A DNA stretch of 17,403 nt from an uncultured Clostridium sp. (GCA_900555085.1 USJU01000019.1:1-17403); one strand, 5' to 3'. Numbered from the stretch's first letter, positions 1 through 7,639 are shown. Numbers and translations: made by a program. Notes: generated by a model not told the origin, from the sequence alone.

Positions 1-1025
1 TTTTGTTTTGAAGAAACCATATCTGTATGTGTATTAAATACATACTCAATACCATTTTCTATTGCAGCTTTCTTATCTTCAAGTTTCTCCATCATTTTTA
101 TATAATAATTGTTAAAGAAAAAGTAATCTTCGGTAATGCCTATTAAATTTTTATAATTATATAATTTTCTTCTAAATTTATCTACTTCTTCTACTGTTTT
201 TATAGAATTAAAGTAATTGTTAAAATAAGATTCTATAATTAAATTTTGTGTTTCAAAAAATGTATTTTTTATTATATGTTTTTGTTTTGTTATTTTTGCT
301 TGTATAGGAGCATCATTATGTTCTTCTAATGCAAGTTTGTTATTAAGTTTTATTAAATCTTCTTCAGAAAATAAAATTTTATCAAAATTACTTTCTACAA
401 TTTCATATGTATCTTTTGAAGTTGCTTCTATAAATTTATTTTTAAAGCTATTATTACTATTAAAAGTACTATCAAGCAAAGAATATTCTCCTGTAATATA
501 TGCCATTTGGGCAATTATGTTACATTCAAGAGGATAAAAATTTGGACTAATTGTATCAAATGTTATACCATAATATTTAACAGTATCATTTTTTAAATGA
601 AGTGCTTTAGCTGTTGTATATTGTGTTGCAGCTTCATTTATTCCAAGTCCATATACTTTTACACCTGCCATATCGCATAATCCAAGTCTTATAAGTTTAC
701 CTCTAGAACTCTTTCTTTCTTGTAAATAGTGAATACATTCATGTAATGCATATTTATAAATATCATTTAAATCTATTTTTTCATTATAATAAATTGAAGT
801 GTTTTTGTAAAAATAATTAGCTTCAGATAATCCATTTGGAACTTTAGCTGTGTACATATTTAAACGAGCAAGTTTTTTAAATAGTTCATCTGTTTTAAAG
901 TTATGCTCTGGAAATGCTTTTACTAATAATTCTGCTATTGTTTTTGCAATAGAATTTACTTTTAATGTATCTAATTTTGTTTGTACTTCAATACCTTCTT
1001 TTTTTAAATCTGATTCAATGCTCAT
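1..1025 (-). CDS. Putative HExxH zinc metallopeptidase (C-terminus beyond window)
   Basis: I read this by reverse translation from an ATG at 1025-1023; the frame stays open to base 1, so about 341 residues are visible and the C-terminus is missing. Residues 95-99 are HECIH, a HExxH zinc-peptidase signature, set in a helix (YALHECIHYLQE). A further NEAATQ at 130-135 could supply the third, glutamate, zinc ligand as in gluzincins; that assignment is inference. No signal peptide or membrane segment is visible, so it looks cytoplasmic. The later half is rich in Asn, Lys, Phe and Tyr and has no motif I recognise. The start is supported by AAGGAGA just upstream (complement of 1031-1037). It is divergent from the SCIFF peptide gene and shares its control region. 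I do not recognise a named family; substrate unknown. Confidence 0.72.
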   Translation of the reverse strand, partial: MSIESDLKKEGIEVQTKLDTLKVNSIAKTIAELLVKAFPEHNFKTDELFKKLARLNMYTAKVPNGLSEANYFYKNTSIYYNEKIDLNDIYKYALHECIHYLQERKSSRGKLIRLGLCDMAGVKVYGLGINEAATQYTTAKALHLKNDTVKYYGITFDTISPNFYPLECNIIAQMAYITGEYSLLDSTFNSNNSFKNKFIEATSKDTYEIVESNFDKILFSEEDLIKLNNKLALEEHNDAPIQAKITKQKHIIKNTFFETQNLIIESYFNNYFNSIKTVEEVDKFRRKLYNYKNLIGITEDYFFFNNYYIKMMEKLEDKKAAIENGIEYVFNTHTDMVSSKQ

Positions 1026-1055
1026 TAAATTTCTCCTTAGTATCTAATCAATACT

Positions 1056-1061
1056 ATTATA
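1056..1061 (-). promoter_or_regulatory. -10 element of the metallopeptidase gene
   Basis: On the minus strand the bases read TATAAT, 31 bases before the start codon. There is no recognisable -35 hexamer at the right distance (1079-1084 reads ACATTT). The TGTAAC repeats lie exactly there and just upstream, which would fit an activator-dependent promoter. Confidence 0.5.
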
Positions 1062-1082
1062 CTACAAAATTAAACAAAAAAT

Positions 1083-1121
1083 GTTACATCTTCTTTAAAT
1101 AAATGTTACAAAAATGTTACA
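1083..1121. promoter_or_regulatory. TGTTACA repeats, possible WalR-type operator
   Basis: ATGTTACA occurs three times, with TTACA starting at 1084, 1106 and 1117, that is 22 and 11 bases apart. Read on the minus strand the right-hand pair is TGTAAC-N5-TGTAAC, an exact fit to the WalR/YycF consensus TGTWAH-N5-TGTWAH known from low-GC Gram-positives. The repeats lie between the -10 of the metallopeptidase gene and the -35 of scfA and could serve either. Binding by WalR is inference; a PhoP-like regulator, which also uses 11-bp spaced repeats, is the alternative. Confidence 0.45.
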
Positions 1122-1127
1122 AAAGAG

Positions 1128-1156
1128 TAGAAAAAAATAAAATTGTAATGTATAAT
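1128..1156 (+). promoter_or_regulatory. Sigma-A promoter of scfA
   Basis: TAGAAA (1128-1133, 4 of 6 to TTGACA), 17-bp spacer, perfect TATAAT (1151-1156). Transcription would start near 1163 and give a leader of about 37 bases. That leader contains a small hairpin CTTTCT-TTTT-AGAAAG (1174-1189), which covers part of the ribosome site. Confidence 0.6.
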
Positions 1157-1199
1157 AGAAAAGTAACTGTAAACTTTCTTTTTAGAAAGGAGTAGAAAT

Positions 1200-1358
1200 A
1201 TGAAGCACATTAAGACAATTAACAAAGCCAATTTAGCAGATTCTGCTAAAAAAGGTGGATGTGGCAAATGCCAGGCTTCATGTCAATCAGCATGCAAAAC
1301 CTCTTGTACAGTTGGAAATCAGAAGTGCAAAAGAGAGGATAAAGATATCCAACATTAA
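1200..1358 (+). CDS. scfA: SCIFF six-cysteine ranthipeptide precursor (ScfA)
   Basis: This 52-codon gene encodes a peptide beginning MKHIKTINKANLADSAKKGG, the near-invariant leader of the SCIFF family (six cysteines in forty-five residues). It has exactly six cysteines, at 21, 24, 28, 32, 36 and 43, ending TVGNQKC. In the family a radical-SAM SPASM enzyme (ScfB) joins cysteine sulfur to a threonine; the Clostridium thermocellum homologue CteA is reported linked between Cys32 and Thr37, and both residues are present here at these numbers. The ribosome site AAAGGAG (1186-1192) is 7 bases before the ATG. Unusually the maturase is not next to it: leuS follows on the opposite strand. The C-terminus extends about eight residues (KREDKDIQH) beyond usual family members. 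The mature product's role is unknown even for the family. Confidence 0.95.
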   Translation: MKHIKTINKANLADSAKKGGCGKCQASCQSACKTSCTVGNQKCKREDKDIQH

Positions 1359-1387
1359 AAGAAGAGAGGTTTTTGCGCAAAAAATGG

Positions 1388-1416
1388 GAGGACCAATTAT
1401 TTATTGGTCCTCTTTT
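1388..1416 (+). terminator. Terminator of scfA, probably bidirectional
   Basis: A 10-bp perfect stem GAGGACCAAT/ATTGGTCCTC (1388-1397 with 1403-1412) and a 5-base loop, followed by TTTT. On the minus strand the same stem is followed by CCCATTTTTT, so it can also end leuS transcripts arriving from the right. Confidence 0.88.
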
Positions 1417-1437
1417 CATATAATAGAAAATTCATAT

Positions 1438-3849
1438 TTATTTTACAACTATATTGTAAATTTTATTTTTTACATAAATTTCTTTAATAACTTGTTTTCC
1501 ATCTAATTTAGAATCTATTTCTTTATGAACTTTTTCTTTTACAACAGATTCATCAGAATCTTTTTGAACATCTACAGTTCCTTTTAGTTTTCCATTAAAT
1601 TGAATTGCAATTGTAACAGTATCATCTATTGTTTTAGATTCATCAAAACTTGGCCATTCATATGTTGAAATATCTTCTGTAAATCCAGCAATTTTGTTTA
1701 ATTCTTCAGTAATGTGTGGAGCAAATGGATTTAACAATGTAATAAATGTTTTTAATTCAGCCTTATTTATTCTTTTTAATTTATAAAATTCATTAACCAT
1801 TGTCATAAATGTAGAAACACAAGTATTAAACTTCATTTCTTCTATATCGTTTGTAACTTTTTTAATAGATTTATGCATTATTTTTTCCATTTCAGAAGAA
1901 TATGCATCTCCATCAACTAAAATTGTTTGTAAATTCCAAACTCTATCTAGGAATTTAGAACATCCACGAATACTATCCATACTCCAAGCCGCAGATTGGT
2001 CAAATGGTCCCATAAACATTTCATAAACTCTAAAAGTATCTGCACCAAATTCATCTACAATGTCATCTGGATTAATAACATTACCTTTAGATTTACTCAT
2101 TTTTTCACCATTATCACCTAAAATCATACCATGAGAAGTACGTTTTTGATATGGTTCTTTTGTTGGAACAACTCCAATATCATATAAAAATTTATGCCAG
2201 AATCTTGAATATAGTAAGTGTAGAGTTGTATGCTCCATACCACCATTATACCAGTCAACAGGAGACCAATATTCTAAAGCTTCTTTTGAAGCTAAAGCTT
2301 TATCATTGTGTGGGTCCATATATCTTAAGAAATACCAAGATGAACCAGCCCATTGAGGCATAGTATCTGTTTCTCTTTTAGCAGGTGCTCCACAATGTGG
2401 ACATGTTGTATTAATCCAATCTGTCATTTTTGCAAGTGGAGATTCTCCATTTTCTCCAGGTTCAAAATTTTCTACTTCTGGTAATTGAAGTGGTAATTCT
2501 TCTTCTGGTATTGGAACCCATCCACATTTTTCACAATGAACCATTGGAATAGGTTCTCCCCAATAACGTTGTCTAGAAAATACCCAATCACGTAATTTAT
2601 AATTAACTTTTTTAGTTCCAATATTATGTTCTTCTAAATATTCAATAACTTTCTTTTTAGCATCTTTTACTTCAAGACCATTTAAAAATCCAGAATTAAT
2701 AAGTTTTCCTGTGGATACATCTGTGAATGCTTCTTGGATTAAATCAACATTATCCCCATCTACAACTTGAATAATTGGTAAATTGAATTTTGTAGCAAAT
2801 TCATAGTCTCTTGTATCATGTGCAGGAACAGCCATTATAGCACCAGTTCCATATGTACTTAAAACATAATCGGAAATCCAAACTGGAATTTCAGTTCCAG
2901 TTAAAGGATTAATAGCTTTAATTCCTTTAATTTCTACACCAGTTTTATCTTTGTTAATTTCTGCTCTTTCAAAATCAGATTTTAAACTTGCTTGTTTTTT
3001 ATAAGCTTCAATTTCATCCATATTTGTAATTTTTGAAGAATATTTTTCTATTAATTTATGTTCAGGAGCAATTACCATATATGTTGCACCAAATAAAGTA
3101 TCTGGTCTTGTTGTGTAAACTGTAAGTTCATCTTCTGTTCCAGAAATTTTGAATTTAACTTCAGCACCTTCACTTCTACCAATCCAGTTTTTTTGTTGAG
3201 TTTTAATTTTGTCTAAAAAGTCTAGGTCATCTAAATCATCAATTAATCTTTGTGCATATTTAGTAATTTTTAGCATCCATTCAGATTTTTCTTTTTGAAC
3301 AACAGGGCTACCACATCTTTCACAAACACCATTTACAACTTCTTCGTTTGCTAAGCCAACTTTACAACCAGTGCAAAAGTTAATAGGCATTGTTGTTTTG
3401 TAAGCAAGTCCTTTTTTGAATAATTGTATAAAAATCCATTGAGTCCATTTATAATAATTTGGATCTGTTGTATTTATTTCTCTTGACCAATCAAAAGAAA
3501 AACCAATAGATTTTAATTGCTCTTTAAAATGTGCTATATTTTTCTCTGTTGTAATTTTTGGATGAACATGATTTTTAATAGCAAAGTTTTCAGCAGGTAA
3601 ACCAAAAGCATCAAAACCAATTGGAAACAAAACATTGTAACCTTGCATTCTTCTTTTTCTTGCAATAATATCAAGAGCAGTATAACTTCTAGGGTGACCA
3701 ACATGCAAACCTTGTCCAGAAGGATAAGGAAATTCTATTAAACCATACCATTTTTTAGGATTAGTAAAACTAGAATCAGCATTAAAAGTACCTTCTTTAT
3801 ACCACTTTTCTTGCCATTTTTTTTCTACTTCTTTAAAATTATAAGCCAT
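1438..3849 (-). CDS. leuS: Leucine--tRNA ligase
   Basis: Class Ia aminoacyl-tRNA synthetase, 803 residues, full family length. It charges tRNA-Leu with leucine in the cytoplasm and edits mischarged products. Visible landmarks in order: N-terminal AYNFKEVEKKWQ, the HIGH-type motif HVGH within PSGQGLHVGHPRSY, a first zinc-like cluster CTGCKVG...CERCGSP, the CP1 editing domain with TTRPDTLFGATYMV, a second cluster CEKCGW...CPHCGAP, and the KMSKS loop GEKMSKSKGNVINPDD. The C-terminal tRNA-binding domain ends IYNIVVK. The ATG at 3849 is preceded by GGAGG. It is transcribed alone, convergent with scfA and divergent from topB. The leader is only about 30 bases, so there is no room for a T-box. Confidence 0.98.
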   Translation of the reverse strand: MAYNFKEVEKKWQEKWYKEGTFNADSSFTNPKKWYGLIEFPYPSGQGLHVGHPRSYTALDIIARKRRMQGYNVLFPIGFDAFGLPAENFAIKNHVHPKITTEKNIAHFKEQLKSIGFSFDWSREINTTDPNYYKWTQWIFIQLFKKGLAYKTTMPINFCTGCKVGLANEEVVNGVCERCGSPVVQKEKSEWMLKITKYAQRLIDDLDDLDFLDKIKTQQKNWIGRSEGAEVKFKISGTEDELTVYTTRPDTLFGATYMVIAPEHKLIEKYSSKITNMDEIEAYKKQASLKSDFERAEINKDKTGVEIKGIKAINPLTGTEIPVWISDYVLSTYGTGAIMAVPAHDTRDYEFATKFNLPIIQVVDGDNVDLIQEAFTDVSTGKLINSGFLNGLEVKDAKKKVIEYLEEHNIGTKKVNYKLRDWVFSRQRYWGEPIPMVHCEKCGWVPIPEEELPLQLPEVENFEPGENGESPLAKMTDWINTTCPHCGAPAKRETDTMPQWAGSSWYFLRYMDPHNDKALASKEALEYWSPVDWYNGGMEHTTLHLLYSRFWHKFLYDIGVVPTKEPYQKRTSHGMILGDNGEKMSKSKGNVINPDDIVDEFGADTFRVYEMFMGPFDQSAAWSMDSIRGCSKFLDRVWNLQTILVDGDAYSSEMEKIMHKSIKKVTNDIEEMKFNTCVSTFMTMVNEFYKLKRINKAELKTFITLLNPFAPHITEELNKIAGFTEDISTYEWPSFDESKTIDDTVTIAIQFNGKLKGTVDVQKDSDESVVKEKVHKEIDSKLDGKQVIKEIYVKNKIYNIVVK

Positions 3850-3888
3850 ACTAAAAAAGCCTCCATTCTCTAAATAAATTTAATTGTT

Positions 3889-3917
3889 ATTATATAACAT
3901 CAAATAAAAGATTTCAA
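3889..3917 (-). promoter_or_regulatory. Sigma-A promoter of leuS
   Basis: On the minus strand TTGAAA (3917-3912), 17-bp spacer, TATAAT (3894-3889). Predicted start is near 3882, giving a leader of about 32 bases, too short for tRNA-sensing antitermination. Confidence 0.75.
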
Positions 3918-3969
3918 GAATTTTAGATTAAATATATTGTAAAATAAATTGAATTAATATAGAATACAT

Positions 3970-3975
3970 TATAAT
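3970..3975 (+). promoter_or_regulatory. Probable -10 element of topB
   Basis: Perfect TATAAT about 45 bases before the topB start. The best -35 candidate, TTGAAT at 3949-3954, is only 15 bp away, so the promoter would be suboptimal. Confidence 0.45.
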
Positions 3976-4019
3976 GTTTATATGAGAGCAAAAAAATGTA
4001 GAAGAAAAAGGATGTTAAG

Positions 4020-5999
4020 ATGGGCAAAAAATTATTAATAACAGAAAAGCCATCTGTTGCAATGGAATTTTCTAAAGCATTAAAATTAAATGCAAAAAGA
4101 AATGATGGCTATTTAGAATCTGAAAATTGGATAATAACTTGGTGTGTTGGGCATTTAGTAACAATGAGCTATCCAGAAAAGTATGATGAAAATCTTAAAT
4201 TTTGGAGATTAGATACACTTCCGTTTATTCCGAAAGAGTGGAAATATGAAATAATACCAGCAGTTCAAAAACAATTTAATATTGTACAATCTTTATTACA
4301 AAGAGAAGATGTAGAAGAAATTTATAATGCAGGTGACTCTGGACGTGAAGGAGAATACATACAAAGGCTTGTTTTTATGATGGCAAAACCAAATCCAAAA
4401 GCAAAAATAAAAAGAGTTTGGATAGACTCACAAACAGAAGAAGAAATTCAAAGGGGAATAAGAGAGGCAAAAGATGAGTCTGAATATGATAGTTTATCAG
4501 ATAGTGCATATTTAAGAGCAAAAGAAGATTATTTAATAGGAATTAATTTTTCAAGATTGCTTTCAATTACTCAAGGAAGAAATTTAGCTAGACAAATAAA
4601 TGAAGATAAAGCTTCAATATCAGTTGGTAGGGTAATGACATGTGTACTAGGAATGATTGTTTCAAGAGAGTTAGAAATTAGAAATTTTGTAAAAACAAAA
4701 TATTATAAAATTGTAGGTGAATTTGGAAATGAAGAAAGTTCTTTCAAAGCAGAGTGGAAATCAAATCCAAATTCTAAAGTATTTGAAAACAATTGCTTAT
4801 ATAATGAAACCGGATTTAAAAAAGAAGCAGATGCTAAGAAGTTTATTTTATCTTTGCAGGGAAAAGAAGCTAAAATAACAGAACTAAAAAAGAGCAAGCA
4901 AAAAGAAAATGCACCACTTTTATTTAATTTAGCAGAAATTCAAAATGAATGCTCTAAAAAATTTAAAATAAAGCCAGATGAAACACTAGAAATAATACAA
5001 AATTTATACGAAAAAAAATTAGTAACATATCCAAGAACAGATGCAAGAGTTCTATCAACAGCTGTTGCAAAAGAAATATCTAAAAATTTGAATGGAATAA
5101 CAAAAGGATATAAAGACAAAGAAGTTCAAGGCTATATAAAGAAAATGATAGAAGAAAAATATCCTATAAATAATTTGGCGAAAACAAAATATGTTGATGA
5201 TAAAAAAATAACAGACCACTATGCAATAATTCCAACAGGACAAGGATATGAAAATTATGATAAATTGCCAGAATTGCAAAAGCAAATTTATAAATTAATT
5301 GTAGAAAGATTTATAGCAATTTTTTATCCACCAGCTGAATTTAATAAGGTAAATGTTACAGTAAATGTAGAAAATGAAACATTTTATGCAACAGGTAAAG
5401 TATGTGTAAAGCAAGGGTATCGCGAAATTCTAAAAAAAGAATTTAATGTAAGGAGTAAAGAAAATAACGTAGGAGAAGAGTCCTTAGGCGACCCTAAGAA
5501 AAATAACGAAATAAATAAAAAAGATGAAACAAACATAGAAATACTAAATACACTAAAAAAAGGTCAAATTGTAGATGTGAAAAACTTTGAATTGAAAGAT
5601 GCTGAAACATCACCACCTTCAAGATATAATGCAGGAAATTTAATTTTAGCAATGGAAAATGCAGGTAAATTAATAGAAGAGGAAGAACTAAGAGAACAAA
5701 TAAAGGGCGCAGGAATTGGAACAAGTGCAACACGTGGAGAGATAATTAAAAAACTAGAAAGAATACAATATATTCAAATAAATAAAAAAACAAATATTGT
5801 AACACCAACACAAAAAGGAGAAATAATATATAATATAGTAAATAAATCTATGCCAGATATGTTAAATCCTAAGCTTACAGCAAGTTGGGAAAAAGGACTG
5901 GATATGGTTGCTAAAAGCGAAATAAAATCAGATGAGTTTATGAAGAAACTAACAAATTATATAAACTCTAAATTTGATAAGTTAATTGTAAAATGGTAA
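4020..5999 (+). CDS. topB: DNA topoisomerase III (type IA)
   Basis: Type IA topoisomerase, 659 residues; it cuts and passes single strands to decatenate DNA and resolve recombination or replication intermediates. The N-terminal TOPRIM domain opens KKLLITEKPSVA with the metal and catalytic Glu9. It also has DSGREGE (106-112); the Gly where other families have a second Asp is usual for Gram-positive TopB. The active-site tyrosine is Y337 in LVTYPRTDARVLS. ISVGRVMTCVLGMIV (200-214) is typical of the clostridial branch, which includes both chromosomal and conjugative-element enzymes. There is no C-terminal zinc-ribbon; the protein ends soon after the cleavage domain, a bit shorter than Bacillus TopB. 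A charged low-complexity linker sits near residues 477-505. The start is supported by AAAAAGGATG upstream. Its neighbours give no functional hint and it appears monocistronic. Confidence 0.93.
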   Translation: MGKKLLITEKPSVAMEFSKALKLNAKRNDGYLESENWIITWCVGHLVTMSYPEKYDENLKFWRLDTLPFIPKEWKYEIIPAVQKQFNIVQSLLQREDVEEIYNAGDSGREGEYIQRLVFMMAKPNPKAKIKRVWIDSQTEEEIQRGIREAKDESEYDSLSDSAYLRAKEDYLIGINFSRLLSITQGRNLARQINEDKASISVGRVMTCVLGMIVSRELEIRNFVKTKYYKIVGEFGNEESSFKAEWKSNPNSKVFENNCLYNETGFKKEADAKKFILSLQGKEAKITELKKSKQKENAPLLFNLAEIQNECSKKFKIKPDETLEIIQNLYEKKLVTYPRTDARVLSTAVAKEISKNLNGITKGYKDKEVQGYIKKMIEEKYPINNLAKTKYVDDKKITDHYAIIPTGQGYENYDKLPELQKQIYKLIVERFIAIFYPPAEFNKVNVTVNVENETFYATGKVCVKQGYREILKKEFNVRSKENNVGEESLGDPKKNNEINKKDETNIEILNTLKKGQIVDVKNFELKDAETSPPSRYNAGNLILAMENAGKLIEEEELREQIKGAGIGTSATRGEIIKKLERIQYIQINKKTNIVTPTQKGEIIYNIVNKSMPDMLNPKLTASWEKGLDMVAKSEIKSDEFMKKLTNYINSKFDKLIVKW

Positions 6000-6007
6000 A
6001 AAAAGAG

Positions 6008-6040
6008 AAACCCAATAGGGTTTCCTTATTGTTTGTTTTA
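6008..6040 (+). terminator. Terminator of topB
   Basis: A 7-bp stem GAAACCC/GGGTTTC (6008-6014 with 6019-6025), loop AATA, followed by the T-rich run CTTATTGTTTGTTTT. It lies 8 bases after the topB stop codon, between two converging genes. Confidence 0.65.
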
Positions 6041-6052
6041 AAGAATCCTATT

Positions 6053-6208
6053 TTATTTAGAATTACTTCGTGCTAATTCTGAAAGAATTCTTTCTTTTGA
6101 AAGTTCACATCTCGCACATTGTGAAGATGTTAAACCTTCTTTTGTTTTTTTCTGACATTTTCCTTTGCAGATTTTTAAATCTTTGCAACTGTGTTTTTCT
6201 TTGAACAT
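6053..6208 (-). CDS. Five-cysteine mini-protein of unknown function
   Basis: A 51-residue frame starting MFKEKHSCKDLKICKGKC and ending LARSNSK. Cysteines are at 8, 14, 18, 31 and 34, with CxxxC (14-18) and CxxC (31-34) pairs that look like a small metal or redox site; this is inference. It is very basic, with no signal peptide and no membrane segment. It is supported as a real gene by a strong ribosome site AAAGGAGA a few bases before the ATG and a textbook sigma-A promoter on the same strand. The leader of about 70 bases has a CCCC tract that can pair with GGGG just ahead of the ribosome site, possibly dampening translation. It is convergent with topB and divergent from murA. I recognise no family; it differs from SCIFF in cysteine pattern and leader. 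Confidence 0.75.
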   Translation of the reverse strand: MFKEKHSCKDLKICKGKCQKKTKEGLTSSQCARCELSKERILSELARSNSK

Positions 6209-6285
6209 TATTGTCTCCTTTGCCCCATATAAAAATAAATAAATTTCTTTTGGGGACTTTTTGCTAAATTGTTGTCTACATAGTT

Positions 6286-6314
6286 ATTTTAGCGTATATT
6301 TTTAAATTTGTCAA
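6286..6314 (-). promoter_or_regulatory. Sigma-A promoter of the cysteine-rich mini-gene
   Basis: Minus strand TTGACA (6314-6309, perfect), 17-bp spacer, TAAAAT (6291-6286, 5 of 6). It faces the 51-codon gene and gives a leader of about 70 bases. Confidence 0.8.
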
Positions 6315-6323
6315 AAATCACAA

Positions 6324-6340
6324 ATTACGTAAAGTTTACA
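6324..6340. promoter_or_regulatory. Possible WalR-type box between mini-gene and murA
   Basis: The minus strand reads TGTAAA-N5-CGTAAT, two half-sites 11 bp apart, 9 bases upstream of the mini-gene -35 and 38 bases before murA. One half-site departs from TGTWAH at its first base. I could not find a convincing murA promoter, so it is unclear which gene it would serve. Confidence 0.3.
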
Positions 6341-6378
6341 TACTATATACCAGAATTACATATAGAAAGGTGATTATT

Positions 6379-7638
6379 ATGGCAAGTTATATAATTAATG
6401 GAGGAAAAAGGCTTGAAGGTGAAATTGATATATCTGGCTCAAAAAATGCTAGCCTTCCAATAATTGCTGCATGTTTGTTAAATAAAGGGATTACAAAATT
6501 ATACAATGTTCCAAATATACATGATGTACAAATAATGTTAAAAATACTTAAGGTTTTAGGTTGCAAAATAAAGAAGAATAGTGGTAAAATAATTATCGAT
6601 TCAAGAAAAATAAATAAAAAAGAAATTCCAGATGATTTAATGAATCAAATGAGATCTTCTGTTATACTAGCAGGAGCATTAATTTCAAGAAATAAAGAGG
6701 TGGTATTCTCTTATCCAGGAGGATGTGATATTGGTTCAAGACCAATAGATTTACATTTAGAGGGGTTTAAAAAAATTGGAATTAATATTGAAGAGGAATC
6801 AGGTTATATAAAATGTAATTGTGATAAAATATTAAGTAGTGAAATAACTTTAGATTTTCCAAGTGTTGGAGCGACAGAAAATATAATGTTAGCTTCTGTA
6901 TATGGAGAAGGAACAACAATAATAAAAAATGCAGCTAGAGAACCAGAAATAGTTGATTTGCAAAACTTTTTAGTAAAGATGGGAGCGAAAGTAACTGGTG
7001 CTGGTGAAAGTGAAATAGTAATTGAAGGAATAAAACAAATAAAAAAAGATGTATCATATACAATTATGCCAGATAGAATAGAAGCCGGAACCATTTTATG
7101 TGCTGCTGCAATTACGGGAGGAAAAGTAAAAATAAATAAAGTTATACCAGAGCATATAAGTTCCATTATATATAAATTAGAAAAACTGGACTGTAAAATT
7201 ATAGTTGAAAAAGATTATATATATATTGAAGCTCCAAAAAAATTAAAAGCAGTAGATATTAAAACAATGCCTTATCCAGGATTTCCAACAGATATGCAAT
7301 CTATAATTACAAGTGTACTTACAATTGCAAAAGGAACATCAATAATTGTTGAAAATATATTTGAAAACAGATATAAATATACAGCAGAACTTATTAAAAT
7401 GGGTGCAAAAATAAAAATAGAAGGAAAAACAGCTGTAGTAAAAGGAACTAGAAAACTAAATGGTGCAAAGGTAAAAAGCACAGATTTGCGTGGAGGAGCA
7501 GCTTTAGTAGTTGCTGGACTTGCAGCTAAAGGAAAAACTGAAGTTACAAATATAGAATATGTTTTAAGAGGTTATGAAAATTTAGACAAAAAACTTCAAA
7601 AATTAGGTGCTAAAATTATTATTAGAGAAGGTGAATAA
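6379..7638 (+). CDS. murA: UDP-N-acetylglucosamine 1-carboxyvinyltransferase
   Basis: Catalyses the first committed step of peptidoglycan synthesis, transferring enolpyruvate from PEP to UDP-GlcNAc in the cytoplasm. 419 residues, full length. Conserved parts: GSKNASLP with Lys22 and Asn23, RSS with Arg92, the catalytic cysteine Cys116 in PGGCDIGSRPIDLH, and DLRGGAALVVAGLAA near the C-terminus. Cys rather than Asp at that place is the form inactivated by fosfomycin. I chose the ATG at 6379 over an in-frame GTG at 6370, because GGTG at 6369-6372 is part of the ribosome site AAAGGTG. Only one base separates it from divIB, so it heads the division operon. Clostridia often carry two murA copies; I cannot say which one this is. 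Confidence 0.97.
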   Translation: MASYIINGGKRLEGEIDISGSKNASLPIIAACLLNKGITKLYNVPNIHDVQIMLKILKVLGCKIKKNSGKIIIDSRKINKKEIPDDLMNQMRSSVILAGALISRNKEVVFSYPGGCDIGSRPIDLHLEGFKKIGINIEEESGYIKCNCDKILSSEITLDFPSVGATENIMLASVYGEGTTIIKNAAREPEIVDLQNFLVKMGAKVTGAGESEIVIEGIKQIKKDVSYTIMPDRIEAGTILCAAAITGGKVKINKVIPEHISSIIYKLEKLDCKIIVEKDYIYIEAPKKLKAVDIKTMPYPGFPTDMQSIITSVLTIAKGTSIIVENIFENRYKYTAELIKMGAKIKIEGKTAVVKGTRKLNGAKVKSTDLRGGAALVVAGLAAKGKTEVTNIEYVLRGYENLDKKLQKLGAKIIIREGE

Positions 7639-7639
7639 T

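Noticed and set aside
106..112. Loss of a catalytic TOPRIM Asp in TopB (DSGREGE; residue numbers)
   Set aside because: Gly at this place is normal for Gram-positive topoisomerase III (DAGREGE type), so it is not a defect.
1083..1121. CRISPR-like array from the repeated ATGTTACA
   Set aside because: The repeats are only 8 bases long with 3- to 14-base gaps; they look like regulator half-sites, not repeats with spacers.
1255..1506. 83-codon open frame overlapping scfA
   Set aside because: It lies in a different frame from the clear SCIFF peptide, has no ribosome site, and runs through the terminator into leuS.
3850..4019. T-box leader for leuS
   Set aside because: The sigma-A promoter places the start about 32 bases before the gene, and neither a specifier stem nor an antiterminator motif is visible.
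6804..7166. Long open frame antisense to murA
   Set aside because: It has no ribosome site, lies wholly within a certain gene, and its Ser/Ile/Phe-rich translation is the usual mirror of AT-rich coding DNA.
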